From Flavobacteriales bacterium (GTDB taxonomy: Bacteria > Bacteroidota > Bacteroidia > Flavobacteriales_F > PHOS-HE28), in NCBI GenBank assembly GCA_016717305.1, contig JADKFY010000032.1:1-39946 (forward strand): a stretch of DNA of 39,946 nucleotides, read 5' to 3'. The position numbers and the translations under genes are program-made. Every line of letters starts with the position of its first letter. The first letter of the stretch is position 1. Below the pieces are notes generated by a model. It saw only the letters and a list, made by a program, of their open reading frames with translations, searched no databases and was not told where the DNA came from. Of the stretch, positions 33,473 to 39,946 are shown one piece after another.

Positions 33473-34642
33473 TCACAAATAGCTCAACCACCACCAATTG
33501 CGGTTGTTGCTTTTCAAGCGATCGAACCAAACGCAAAGTGGGTACAGCGCCAGCACTACGCTGATCCAAACCAAGTAGACAACCGATAAAGTGAAGCCAT
33601 ATCCCTTAAGTGATTCGGAGAACCAAACGGGAGCATCCAATACCATGCTCTGCCAACCGAAGCCGGTGAGTTCTGCTGCGAGCATCGCCAGTGCATGGAT
33701 CAGGTAGATGTGCAGGATGTAGTAGAAGAACGGCACTCGTCCGAAAACGATCAACGCCGAGGCGAACCACCCTTTCGCCTTTTCCGTCCACGCCAAGAAC
33801 AGGATCGCGGGTCCCAAGGTCATCAGCAAATAAAGCATGCTGGGCGGGTACTTGGTGAGGTTCAAGAAGGACAGCAACGTGAATGATGCCGAGTTCTGGA
33901 TTGACCATGGGCTTGGATCCCCGTAGTCGTTCAGTGCACGCAAGGCGATGAAAAGAAAGGTTGTGGCCAAGCCCAAACGAAGCAACAAACGGTGACGTAC
34001 TTCCGAAGAATAGCCCTTGGTGTAAAGGGTTCCAAAAGAAAACCCGAGTGCCATCGTCCCGATCCAAGGGATCACCGGATAGGCGAAGATCACCGTATGG
34101 CCGAAAAGGTCCACCCTACCGCGGTCATGCAGGAAATACCACCACGCATTTCCGAAGTGCAAGTTGTCCAACGCATTGTGCCCAAAGACCAGCACAGCGC
34201 CTATCACCCCCACCCAATGCAAGGGCAAACGCACCAACGCTGCCAAGGCGACCATACTTACGCCGATCGCCCAGATCACCTGTAGACCGATGATCGGAAA
34301 AGTGGGGTTGAACAACCAGCCGAAGGTGACGATGATGCATTCCACGGCGATCAACCAAAGGCCCCGTTTAAGTAGGAATAACGAAGTCTCTTTTGTCCCT
34401 TTCCGTTGATGGACGAACCATGCGGAGGTGCCGGCCAGGAACACGAAAATGGGTGCGCAGTAATGTGTGATCCAGCGCGTGAAGAAAACAGGAATGTTCG
34501 TCGCTTCCAGGTCAGTAGGGCTGTACAGGAACGCATCTGCATGGAAATAATCGCGCACATGGTCCAAGGCCATGATCACCATCACGATGCCACGCAACAG
34601 ATCGATCGAGGTGATACGTGCGCTTGTGAGGGCCTTGCTCAT
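33473..34642 (-). CDS. DUF1624/heparan-alpha-glucosaminide N-acetyltransferase-like membrane protein
   Basis: A 389-residue polytopic membrane protein with about ten helices. It opens with ITSIDLLRGIVMVIMALDHVRD, the hallmark of the DUF1624/HGSNAT acyltransferase family. Other features are YPVIPWIGTMALGFSFG and the C-terminal RLKSNNRNWWWLSYL, typical for the family end. Such proteins transfer acyl groups across membranes to sugars, but the substrate here is unknown. ATG 34642 is preferred to TTG 34654. It lies 94 bases downstream of the DUF5074 gene on the same strand and could be a distal gene of the cobalamin operon. Confidence 0.85.
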   Translation of the reverse strand: MSKALTSARITSIDLLRGIVMVIMALDHVRDYFHADAFLYSPTDLEATNIPVFFTRWITHYCAPIFVFLAGTSAWFVHQRKGTKETSLFLLKRGLWLIAVECIIVTFGWLFNPTFPIIGLQVIWAIGVSMVALAALVRLPLHWVGVIGAVLVFGHNALDNLHFGNAWWYFLHDRGRVDLFGHTVIFAYPVIPWIGTMALGFSFGTLYTKGYSSEVRHRLLLRLGLATTFLFIALRALNDYGDPSPWSIQNSASFTLLSFLNLTKYPPSMLYLLMTLGPAILFLAWTEKAKGWFASALIVFGRVPFFYYILHIYLIHALAMLAAELTGFGWQSMVLDAPVWFSESLKGYGFTLSVVYLVWISVVLALYPLCVWFDRLKSNNRNWWWLSYL

Positions 34643-34735
34643 TCGAAGGACCAACGTACGCGAAAAGATCCAAGTTCTGTTAACGAAGGTTTATAAAGCC
34701 CACCGAACAACTTGGACAATTGAACAGGATCATCG

Positions 34736-35788
34736 TCAATTGAAACAGAATCCACCCGGCACTATGCCGGCAAGGAAGTTAGCTCGTTCACTTCCATCGC
34801 TTCCATAGCGGTAAACCACCCCACGCTGCACGTAGTCGATGGCATCGGCCACGTAGATAGAGCCCTCGGTTGGATCAACGCCCAATCCATAGAAATTGCG
34901 GCCGCTTGCAGGAATGAACGACGACGTTGGTAAGGCTGCTGCGGTGATCGACATCCGATAAACATCGGTATCCAGGAAGTAGAGCATGTCATGTGTCCCA
35001 TTGATCCGCAAACGCCATGGCGACGTTGCTGCCGTGAAGCTGAACGTGGCTTCAACCCCATGTGAAAAAGGGTCGATACGGTAGAGCGCGTTGTTGCAAA
35101 GCACCCATAACTTCCCGTTCATGTCTTGAACAATGGAAGCTCCCCCAGCGCTCACTGTAATGCTATCCGTGATCTGGTCGGTAACGGTGGAGATCACATA
35201 CACCTTATTGCGTTGTGGCGCAGTAACGAAGGCCTTGCCGTAAGCAAGAACGAGTTCTTCAGTGGCGCTGGGGCACGGGATCCCACCCGTTATCGTGTTG
35301 TTCGCGAGATCAACAACTGCAATACTGTTCGCGTGGAAGTCGGTGACGTAGGCTTTCGCATTGCTCACTGGCAAGATGTATCGCGGTGAATCGAACCCGG
35401 TGATAGTGGCGGTGGATACAAAGCTTTGTGGATCCACTACGACCACTTTATTCGAGTTGTTCATCACCAAATAACCCTTGCCGTTGAAGATCGTCATGCT
35501 TTGGCAAACATCACCCAAGGAACTACCGTTGGCGTGTTGAAAAAGGTCTTCAGCGACAGAGCCCGTAGCAACATCGTAGTAGCTCACTGTGGCATTGCCC
35601 CACTGGAAATTGCCTTCATTGGTGATGTACAGCCCGCCACTGTTTCCAACCACCACAGCCGTTTCTTCTGGCGGTTCGGGCTTGTCCTTCCGGCAAGAAA
35701 CGAGCGCTACTAAACACATCAGCGCCATGGTGAGCTGAGGAAGGGCAGCTTTATGCAAGTTCAGTTGGAACGCAGAGATCCTCTTCAT
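34736..35788 (-). CDS. DUF5074 beta-propeller lipoprotein, BtuG-like
   Basis: A 350-residue lipoprotein with lipobox LVALVSCRKD. The mature part is a DUF5074/YncE-like beta-propeller with repeated strands: GLYITNEGNFQWGNATVSYYD, then KGYLVMNNSNKVVVVD, KAYVTDFHANSIAVVD and GSIYVADAIDYVQRG. Members in gut Bacteroides (BtuG) bind cobalamin at the cell surface and pass it to BtuB. The start ATG 35788 overlaps the receptor stop by four bases. The whole set follows a cobalamin riboswitch, so a B12 role is well supported by context; binding residues cannot be verified here. Confidence 0.85.
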   Translation of the reverse strand: MKRISAFQLNLHKAALPQLTMALMCLVALVSCRKDKPEPPEETAVVVGNSGGLYITNEGNFQWGNATVSYYDVATGSVAEDLFQHANGSSLGDVCQSMTIFNGKGYLVMNNSNKVVVVDPQSFVSTATITGFDSPRYILPVSNAKAYVTDFHANSIAVVDLANNTITGGIPCPSATEELVLAYGKAFVTAPQRNKVYVISTVTDQITDSITVSAGGASIVQDMNGKLWVLCNNALYRIDPFSHGVEATFSFTAATSPWRLRINGTHDMLYFLDTDVYRMSITAAALPTSSFIPASGRNFYGLGVDPTEGSIYVADAIDYVQRGVVYRYGSDGSERANFLAGIVPGGFCFN

Positions 35789-37701
35789 GGGGTCCGGCGT
35801 TCGGGTCGATGGAACTGCACGTTCACACCCACTTGGTAGCTGCGGAAGGGCATCGGTCTGTTCAACAACACTTCGTATCGTGTGGCGAAGATGTTGTTGC
35901 ATTGGGCTTGAAGGCTTAGCGTACAACTCTTTAACGGAGGCAGGCGATAGGCGACCCAAAGATCGGCAAGTGTGAACGGTTCGAGGTATTCGCGGTTATC
36001 GGTGCTGGTGTATCGATAGCCTGTGTACCGAACGAGTCCAGTAACGGAAAGAGCCTTGTAGGTAACACCGAGTTTTGCATGTCCGGTGTACATCGGTACA
36101 TAGATCAGCTGCTTGTCCACCGAAGCATCGTTCACGCTGGTGCGCATTTCGTTCGTGGAAACCACGTGGTTCGTCATCAAGCCTAGCTTCACTCCCACGC
36201 TTCCGAGCGAAAACCCAACAGAAGTATTCGTTTCCACGCCACGGCTCCACACCTGTAAGAGGTTGTGCGGACTCCAATACGCAGGGCCTGGTGTCCACTG
36301 GATCCAATCATCGATCAGGCGCTCGAACCACGTGATCTCGCTACGGATCACAATGCCCTTAAATGAAACATGGAGCACGGCTCCGAGGTCACCAGAGTAA
36401 CCGTTCTCAGCACGCAGGTCCGGGTTGCCACCGGGCCGCCAATACAGATCATTCAAAGTAGGCACGCGGTAGACCTTGGCACCTTGGGCCTTCAGCAAAA
36501 GCCATGGACGCAGCGCATAGTCGGCACCCAATGAACAGGTGAAAGGAACCACATCACCTTCAAGTAATTCCTGCCGTGCAGAAATACTGCTTCTGAAACG
36601 GTTGTTGGCACTTGTGTAACGGTACGCCGCGAACAACGCGCTCCGGTTCTGCTGCTGTTCTCGCGGAATTCCGTCCGACAATGCGAGCGCATGCGTGTTG
36701 TTCACACCGATGTGCAACTGGTGGCGCTTGGCAAGGTGGATGCGTGTTTCCAATTCGGCGATCACATTGCGGGATCGGCTGACGGCAGCCTGTACAACGT
36801 CATTTGCATAGTACTCCAATTCATCATTGAACCAGCCGATGCGCGCATTGGTGGTAGCGCGTGTTCCCGTGTGTTGCCAATCTGCGGTAAGGCGTAAGGT
36901 GCCATCCATTTGACCGGCCGTGCTGTTGCCCTCTAGCGTTGATCCAGGTATTTGCCGATCGGTTTGTTGGTACCACGCGTGTATTCCGATACGATCCTTC
37001 CTTCCCCATCTGTAGTGGGCGTCGCCAAGCAGACCGTGCTGTGCGAAGGATGCATTGCGTTGGCGCTGCATTGGCTCATCCACGGCTTCTTTGTTGATCC
37101 TGAAATCGTTCTCCGCCGTGGTGTTGAACGCACCGATGGCAACGGTCCATTTCGCGCCGGAATGCTGCACGCGGAACTGCTGCCGTTGATCTCCAAAGCT
37201 GCCGAAGGAGAGACCCGCGTCCACGCGTGTTCCATCGTTGGAACACGGTAGGTCGTTGAGCAGGATCGTTCCGCCAATGGCGCCGCTACCCCACAAGGCC
37301 GTGCTGCTTCCGTAGGCAACGGCCACACTGTTCGCCACTTGCACGGGTACCAAGGAAAGGTCCAGTTGGCCGTTCATGGGGCTGCCGATGTTGAACCCGT
37401 TCCAGAGCACTGCCGTATGGTTCGCGCTGCCACCTCGGAATGATGTTGTTGCCAAACTCCCCAGTCCGTAGCTCTTCACGAACATCGGGGTTTCGTTGGC
37501 CAACAGCTGGCCCAGATCCGTCGTACGGTAACGGATCAAAGTGGCACTGTCCACCACCATCATTTTCGCGCCCGGTAAAGTGGCTGCGATCCTCGGGGCA
37601 ACCACTTCGAATGCCTTCAGTTGAACCGTATCCGACAGCGCTTGACCACACAGGAATGTTCCCATGCACCAGGCACTAACGGACAAGAGCAACCGTTTCA
37701 T
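35785..37701 (-). CDS. btuB: TonB-dependent outer membrane receptor, BtuB-like (cobalamin)
   Basis: A 638-residue outer-membrane receptor with signal peptide (LLLSVSAWCMGTFLCGQA). The plug domain (about 30-150) has DLGQLLANETPMFVKSYG, the consensus FRGGSANHTAVLWNGFNIG and SSTALWGSGAIGGTILL. A 22-strand barrel follows, ending NVQFHRPERRTP. No CarboxypepD-regulatory N-domain is present, unlike SusC-type receptors, which fits siderophore or vitamin receptors. Context gives the substrate: it lies behind a cobalamin riboswitch and is coupled to a BtuG-like gene. It starts seven bases after the stop of the T9SS gene. Confidence 0.9.
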   Translation of the reverse strand: MKRLLLSVSAWCMGTFLCGQALSDTVQLKAFEVVAPRIAATLPGAKMMVVDSATLIRYRTTDLGQLLANETPMFVKSYGLGSLATTSFRGGSANHTAVLWNGFNIGSPMNGQLDLSLVPVQVANSVAVAYGSSTALWGSGAIGGTILLNDLPCSNDGTRVDAGLSFGSFGDQRQQFRVQHSGAKWTVAIGAFNTTAENDFRINKEAVDEPMQRQRNASFAQHGLLGDAHYRWGRKDRIGIHAWYQQTDRQIPGSTLEGNSTAGQMDGTLRLTADWQHTGTRATTNARIGWFNDELEYYANDVVQAAVSRSRNVIAELETRIHLAKRHQLHIGVNNTHALALSDGIPREQQQNRSALFAAYRYTSANNRFRSSISARQELLEGDVVPFTCSLGADYALRPWLLLKAQGAKVYRVPTLNDLYWRPGGNPDLRAENGYSGDLGAVLHVSFKGIVIRSEITWFERLIDDWIQWTPGPAYWSPHNLLQVWSRGVETNTSVGFSLGSVGVKLGLMTNHVVSTNEMRTSVNDASVDKQLIYVPMYTGHAKLGVTYKALSVTGLVRYTGYRYTSTDNREYLEPFTLADLWVAYRLPPLKSCTLSLQAQCNNIFATRYEVLLNRPMPFRSYQVGVNVQFHRPERRTP

Positions 37702-37708
37702 AGGTCGA

Positions 37709-38416
37709 TCACTGCACCACGATCACTCGCTTCACGCTACCCACTTGCGCCACATAGGACCCGGCAGGCCATGCACTGACATCGATGCTGCGAACACCTG
37801 AGCCAAATGGCAGGATCGCCACGCGTTTTCCTGTGATGTCGAAAACGATGATGGGGCCTTGTTCATTCCCAGTGTTGACGTACAGCACGTCGGCTGCTGG
37901 TTGCGGATAGATCTGAAAGAAGATGGGTTGAACGACCGCGATCCCCGTGGCACTGGACGCTGCCACTGGTTCGGTAGGCGGCAAGGCCGGATCGAAATCG
38001 GTGTACGAACAGGCGAACCATTCACCATTGCTCAGCACTTCCGATGCACCAAGGTTCGATCCCATGGTCGTGGTGCTTGTGCCGGTCCACGTGCTCCAAT
38101 AGTTTGGGCTGCCACCGATGCCCGCATGCATACCGTATGTAATGCTGTTGAGGAAGCCACTGACGAATTCCATTTCCAGATCCGTATCGGCAGCAGCGAC
38201 CGCTATGAGCATTTCTTCGGCGGTTGCGGAGCCATTGTGCAAGAAGCCCCACGCATAAGCGGGAGCTGACGAGCCATCTTGGAAATCCACGACCAGCACC
38301 GAACTGTCGGGTCCGGAGCCGACCCAGAATTGCACATCGGAAAGACCGAATTGGCCATAAGTGGCAGCTGCTGACAGAAGGCCGCAGATCGAAAGCGCGC
38401 GTGACGTATTCTTCAT
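37709..38416 (-). CDS. T9SS-secreted protein, first gene of the cobalamin operon
   Basis: A 235-residue exported protein from ATG 38416, with signal peptide (residues 1-22, ending TYGQ). The N-terminal domain (about 24-150) has AYAWGFLHNGSATAEEMLIA, AAADTDLEMEF and YWSTWTGTSTTTMGS, followed by NGEWFACSYTDFDP. This pattern of Trp/Tyr/Gly turns resembles proteins often found near cobalamin riboswitches, but I recognise no named family. The C-terminal 70 residues (FQIYPQPAADVLYVN to SVKRVIVVQ) form a type A T9SS sorting domain, so it should be exported or anchored outside. As the first gene after a B12 riboswitch it may bind cobalamin or corrinoids; this is inference. Confidence 0.85.
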   Translation of the reverse strand: MKNTSRALSICGLLSAAATYGQFGLSDVQFWVGSGPDSSVLVVDFQDGSSAPAYAWGFLHNGSATAEEMLIAVAAADTDLEMEFVSGFLNSITYGMHAGIGGSPNYWSTWTGTSTTTMGSNLGASEVLSNGEWFACSYTDFDPALPPTEPVAASSATGIAVVQPIFFQIYPQPAADVLYVNTGNEQGPIIVFDITGKRVAILPFGSGVRSIDVSAWPAGSYVAQVGSVKRVIVVQ

Positions 38417-38536
38417 CCGTTGGAGTGGTTGGTTGTTGGTCTCTACAACCTCCAGGATGAAAAATAGCCAGGTACATGCACGAAGCAGCGCACGTTCCGA
38501 GCTTGCCTTTCTCCCTGAAAGCAAACATTCGTTGTG
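38417..38536 (-). promoter_or_regulatory. Leader between riboswitch and first gene, with hairpin
   Basis: A 120-base segment that would contain the expression platform. Near the start codon, GGTTGT can pair with ACAACC (about 38424-38445 on the plus strand), enclosing AGAGACCA. Whether it hides the ribosome-binding region is inference. Confidence 0.4.
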
Positions 38537-38694
38537 CTGCCGACAGGTTTTCTGGCTCGTCCACTTCTTCCGGCGCCTTCCCAACCCAACTTGCGGGTCA
38601 GTGGCATTGTGCCGGTCGAGTACTTCGGACTTACAGCTTCAGGTAAAGCCCAGGAATTACACCTGGTTCCCTTTTAACCCCGGCTTGGAACCGG
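38537..38694 (-). promoter_or_regulatory. Cobalamin riboswitch
   Basis: On the minus strand the sequence carries the ordered conserved blocks of the B12 riboswitch. GGTTCCAAGCCGGGGTTAAA runs into AAGGGAACC, then AGGTG and CCTGG. GACCCGCAAG is followed by TTGGGAAGGCG. GAGCCAGAAAACCTG ends in the closing GTCGGCAGC. These match the core consensus in order and spacing. It precedes the T9SS gene, the BtuB-like receptor and the BtuG-like lipoprotein, and should repress them when cobalamin is abundant. Confidence 0.93.
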
Positions 38695-38709
38695 AGATCG
38701 ATAGCGCGG

Positions 38710-38717
38710 CGAAAGTA
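38710..38717 (-). promoter_or_regulatory. Putative -7 element of the cobalamin operon
   Basis: Reads TACTTTCG on the minus strand, followed by CCGCGC, matching TAnnTTTG with one variation. It lies about 15 bases before the riboswitch, so transcription would start close to its 5' end. Confidence 0.5.
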
Positions 38718-38779
38718 GGGATTTTAGTGAGGAACGATCTTGGTGTGGTGACAAGAGGACCTTCAGACCTTGTTCCCTC

Positions 38780-39838
38780 CTACTCCTTCACGAAGCTGGT
38801 TGTTCCCGACCTCGTACCCACTGTTCGCAGGTAGTAGCTACCGGACGTGAGTGCACCAACGTCGAACACGATCACGTTCCCGACCAACTCACGGGCAACG
38901 GCCACGGGCTGACCCAGGACATTGAACACTTCGGCAGAAGAATACGGCGTATCCACCTGCACCTGCAAACGGTCAGTGGCAGGGTTCGGCCAAGCGACCA
39001 GATCTTGACCCTTTCGCACGAACTGCACTTGACGAACTTGGGAAAGTTCCTCGGTCCCATCGTGATCGATCTGTTTCAATCGGTAATAGGATGTGCCGTG
39101 CAGCGGCTGCTGGTCCGTGGTGCCATACGTGATCATGGTTTGGCTGTTGCCCGCACCTTCCACCTCCGAGATGGGCTCCCACGCTTCGAGATCCGCACTG
39201 CGCTCCACCACGAACACCGCATTGTTCCGCTCCGTAGCAGTTGCCCATTCCAGATCCACCCGATCAGCACCCGGCCATGCTTCGAATCGGAGCAATTCCA
39301 CTGGAAGCGGACTGGCCACCGAGATGCTGAAATTGTCGAACAACATGCCGAAAGACGTGGTGAAATTGGGAGTGATCCGCAACTCGTGGCTGGTAGCTGA
39401 AGGTGCGAAAAGAAAGCGCTCACGGACCATGTTCCATCCACCGGTACGGGTAACCGTTGTGGATGCAACACCGACCATTTCAACCGTCACGGAAACCGAA
39501 GTAGGTGTGCTGCTGCTATTTCGACGCGTCGCGTCAAATTCCAACAAGTAGACAGCACCCACGGTGAACCCGGTGATGGTCTGGCACAACAGCCGATCAT
39601 CGGCCGTGGAGTTCGGGTCAAGGTGCCCGTCCACCTCCGCTACCTTATTGGAACCCGTACCACCATAGACGCTGGCGGAATTCACTTCCATTGCGCAAGT
39701 CCACCCTGTTGTTCCGCTTTCGAAACCGGGGTTTGTGAAGGACTGACCAACACATGGCACAGAGGCACCAACGAGGGCCAACGTGGACCAAACCGCAAAC
39801 GTGTTCTTGAGCGACGTGGAAGAAACGACATGGATCAA
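38780..39838 (-). CDS. T9SS-sorted secreted protein with carbohydrate-binding-like N-domain
   Basis: An exported protein of about 352 residues. The signal region has NTFAVWSTLALVGASVPCVGQ. A jelly-roll-like domain begins SFTNPGFESGTTGWTC and resembles CBM4/9-type carbohydrate-binding modules; a fibronectin-like segment with VELLRFEAWPGADRVDLEWA follows. The C-terminus (VAWPNPATDRLQVQVD onward) is a type A T9SS sorting domain. No ATG is available before the signal. TTG 39838 is preferred; TTG 39892 would add 18 residues. It has its own transcription unit upstream of the cobalamin operon. The role is unknown; adhesion or polysaccharide binding is plausible. Confidence 0.8.
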   Translation of the reverse strand: MIHVVSSTSLKNTFAVWSTLALVGASVPCVGQSFTNPGFESGTTGWTCAMEVNSASVYGGTGSNKVAEVDGHLDPNSTADDRLLCQTITGFTVGAVYLLEFDATRRNSSSTPTSVSVTVEMVGVASTTVTRTGGWNMVRERFLFAPSATSHELRITPNFTTSFGMLFDNFSISVASPLPVELLRFEAWPGADRVDLEWATATERNNAVFVVERSADLEAWEPISEVEGAGNSQTMITYGTTDQQPLHGTSYYRLKQIDHDGTEELSQVRQVQFVRKGQDLVAWPNPATDRLQVQVDTPYSSAEVFNVLGQPVAVARELVGNVIVFDVGALTSGSYYLRTVGTRSGTTSFVKE

Positions 39839-39946
39839 GGATGCCGTCCCACGCCAGAAAAGTGCTAAAAGTTCAGTGGAATATTTCTCCAAAGACCGAT
39901 AGGTGTCTCAACAAGTCCCGGTTGGAACATTCATTTGGATCGCATG
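39839..39946. other. Window edge, noncoding or partial
   Basis: About 108 bases at the right end of the window. No feature beyond the alternative TTG start at 39892 of the T9SS gene could be supported. Confidence 0.3.

Noticed and set aside
1..39946. tRNA, rRNA, CRISPR array, insertion sequence or prophage
   Set aside because: No cloverleaf, rRNA core sequence, regular repeat-spacer array, transposase motif or phage structural gene was seen when reading the gaps and genes.

Overview
The window looks like a chromosomal segment of an uncultured Flavobacteriales-type Bacteroidota bacterium. The signs are a long-form NusB, the Rpb6-like omega subunit, a PorD/DUF4835 protein, two secreted proteins with type IX secretion (T9SS) C-terminal sorting domains, a cobalamin TonB receptor with a DUF5074 partner, and Bacteroidota-style -7 elements (TAnnTTTG or TAnnTTCG). 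Gene density is high and most intergenic gaps are short. No tRNA, rRNA, CRISPR, prophage or complete insertion sequence was seen.

Layout: (1) 37-2754 is a housekeeping run of nusB, a DUF1573 lipoprotein, yajC, coaE and a small membrane protein. coaE has no ATG/GTG/TTG at its expected start. (2) 2761-5542 holds a DnaQ-like exonuclease, a lysophospholipid-type acyltransferase, a secreted thioredoxin-fold protein and a cyclophilin lipoprotein. (3) 5553-6824 is a DEAD-box helicase that converges on the cyclophilin gene. (4) 7035-12091 is bamD, rpoZ, coaBC, porD and recN, tightly packed. coaBC carries a one-base insertion. (5) 12093-14779 is a secreted trypsin-like protease broken by a one-base deletion, with a tandem calcium-loop-like C-terminal repeat. 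(6) 15121-19225 holds a dipeptide epimerase, an SRPBCC/GyrI-like membrane protein, an LPP20-like lipoprotein and a nuclease-fold lipoprotein. (7) 19222-20748 is a HerA-type ATPase. (8) 20793-24129 is a three-gene glycosyltransferase operon (GT-C, GT2, STELLO). (9) 24159-25374 has DoxX and a TPR protein. (10) 25740-29023 is the classical thrS-infC-rpmI-rplT translation operon with a terminator. (11) 29151-33101 has an orphan Vsr endonuclease, a coiled-coil envelope protein, three coupled small secreted proteins and a SiaC/DUF1987 protein. (12) 33473-38717 is a DUF1624 membrane acyltransferase followed, reading upstream on the minus strand, by a cobalamin operon: promoter, cobalamin riboswitch, T9SS-secreted protein, BtuB-like receptor and BtuG-like DUF5074 lipoprotein. 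(13) 38780-39838 is a further T9SS-sorted protein.

The most interesting system is the riboswitch-controlled set at 34736-38717. It reads as a B12 capture machine: a surface beta-propeller lipoprotein, an outer-membrane receptor and, as first gene, a T9SS-exported protein of unknown function that may itself bind or display corrinoid. The STELLO operon and the tandem C-terminal repeat of the protease are the next most unusual items. Two single-base frameshifts in genes that otherwise look intact could be assembly errors or real lesions.
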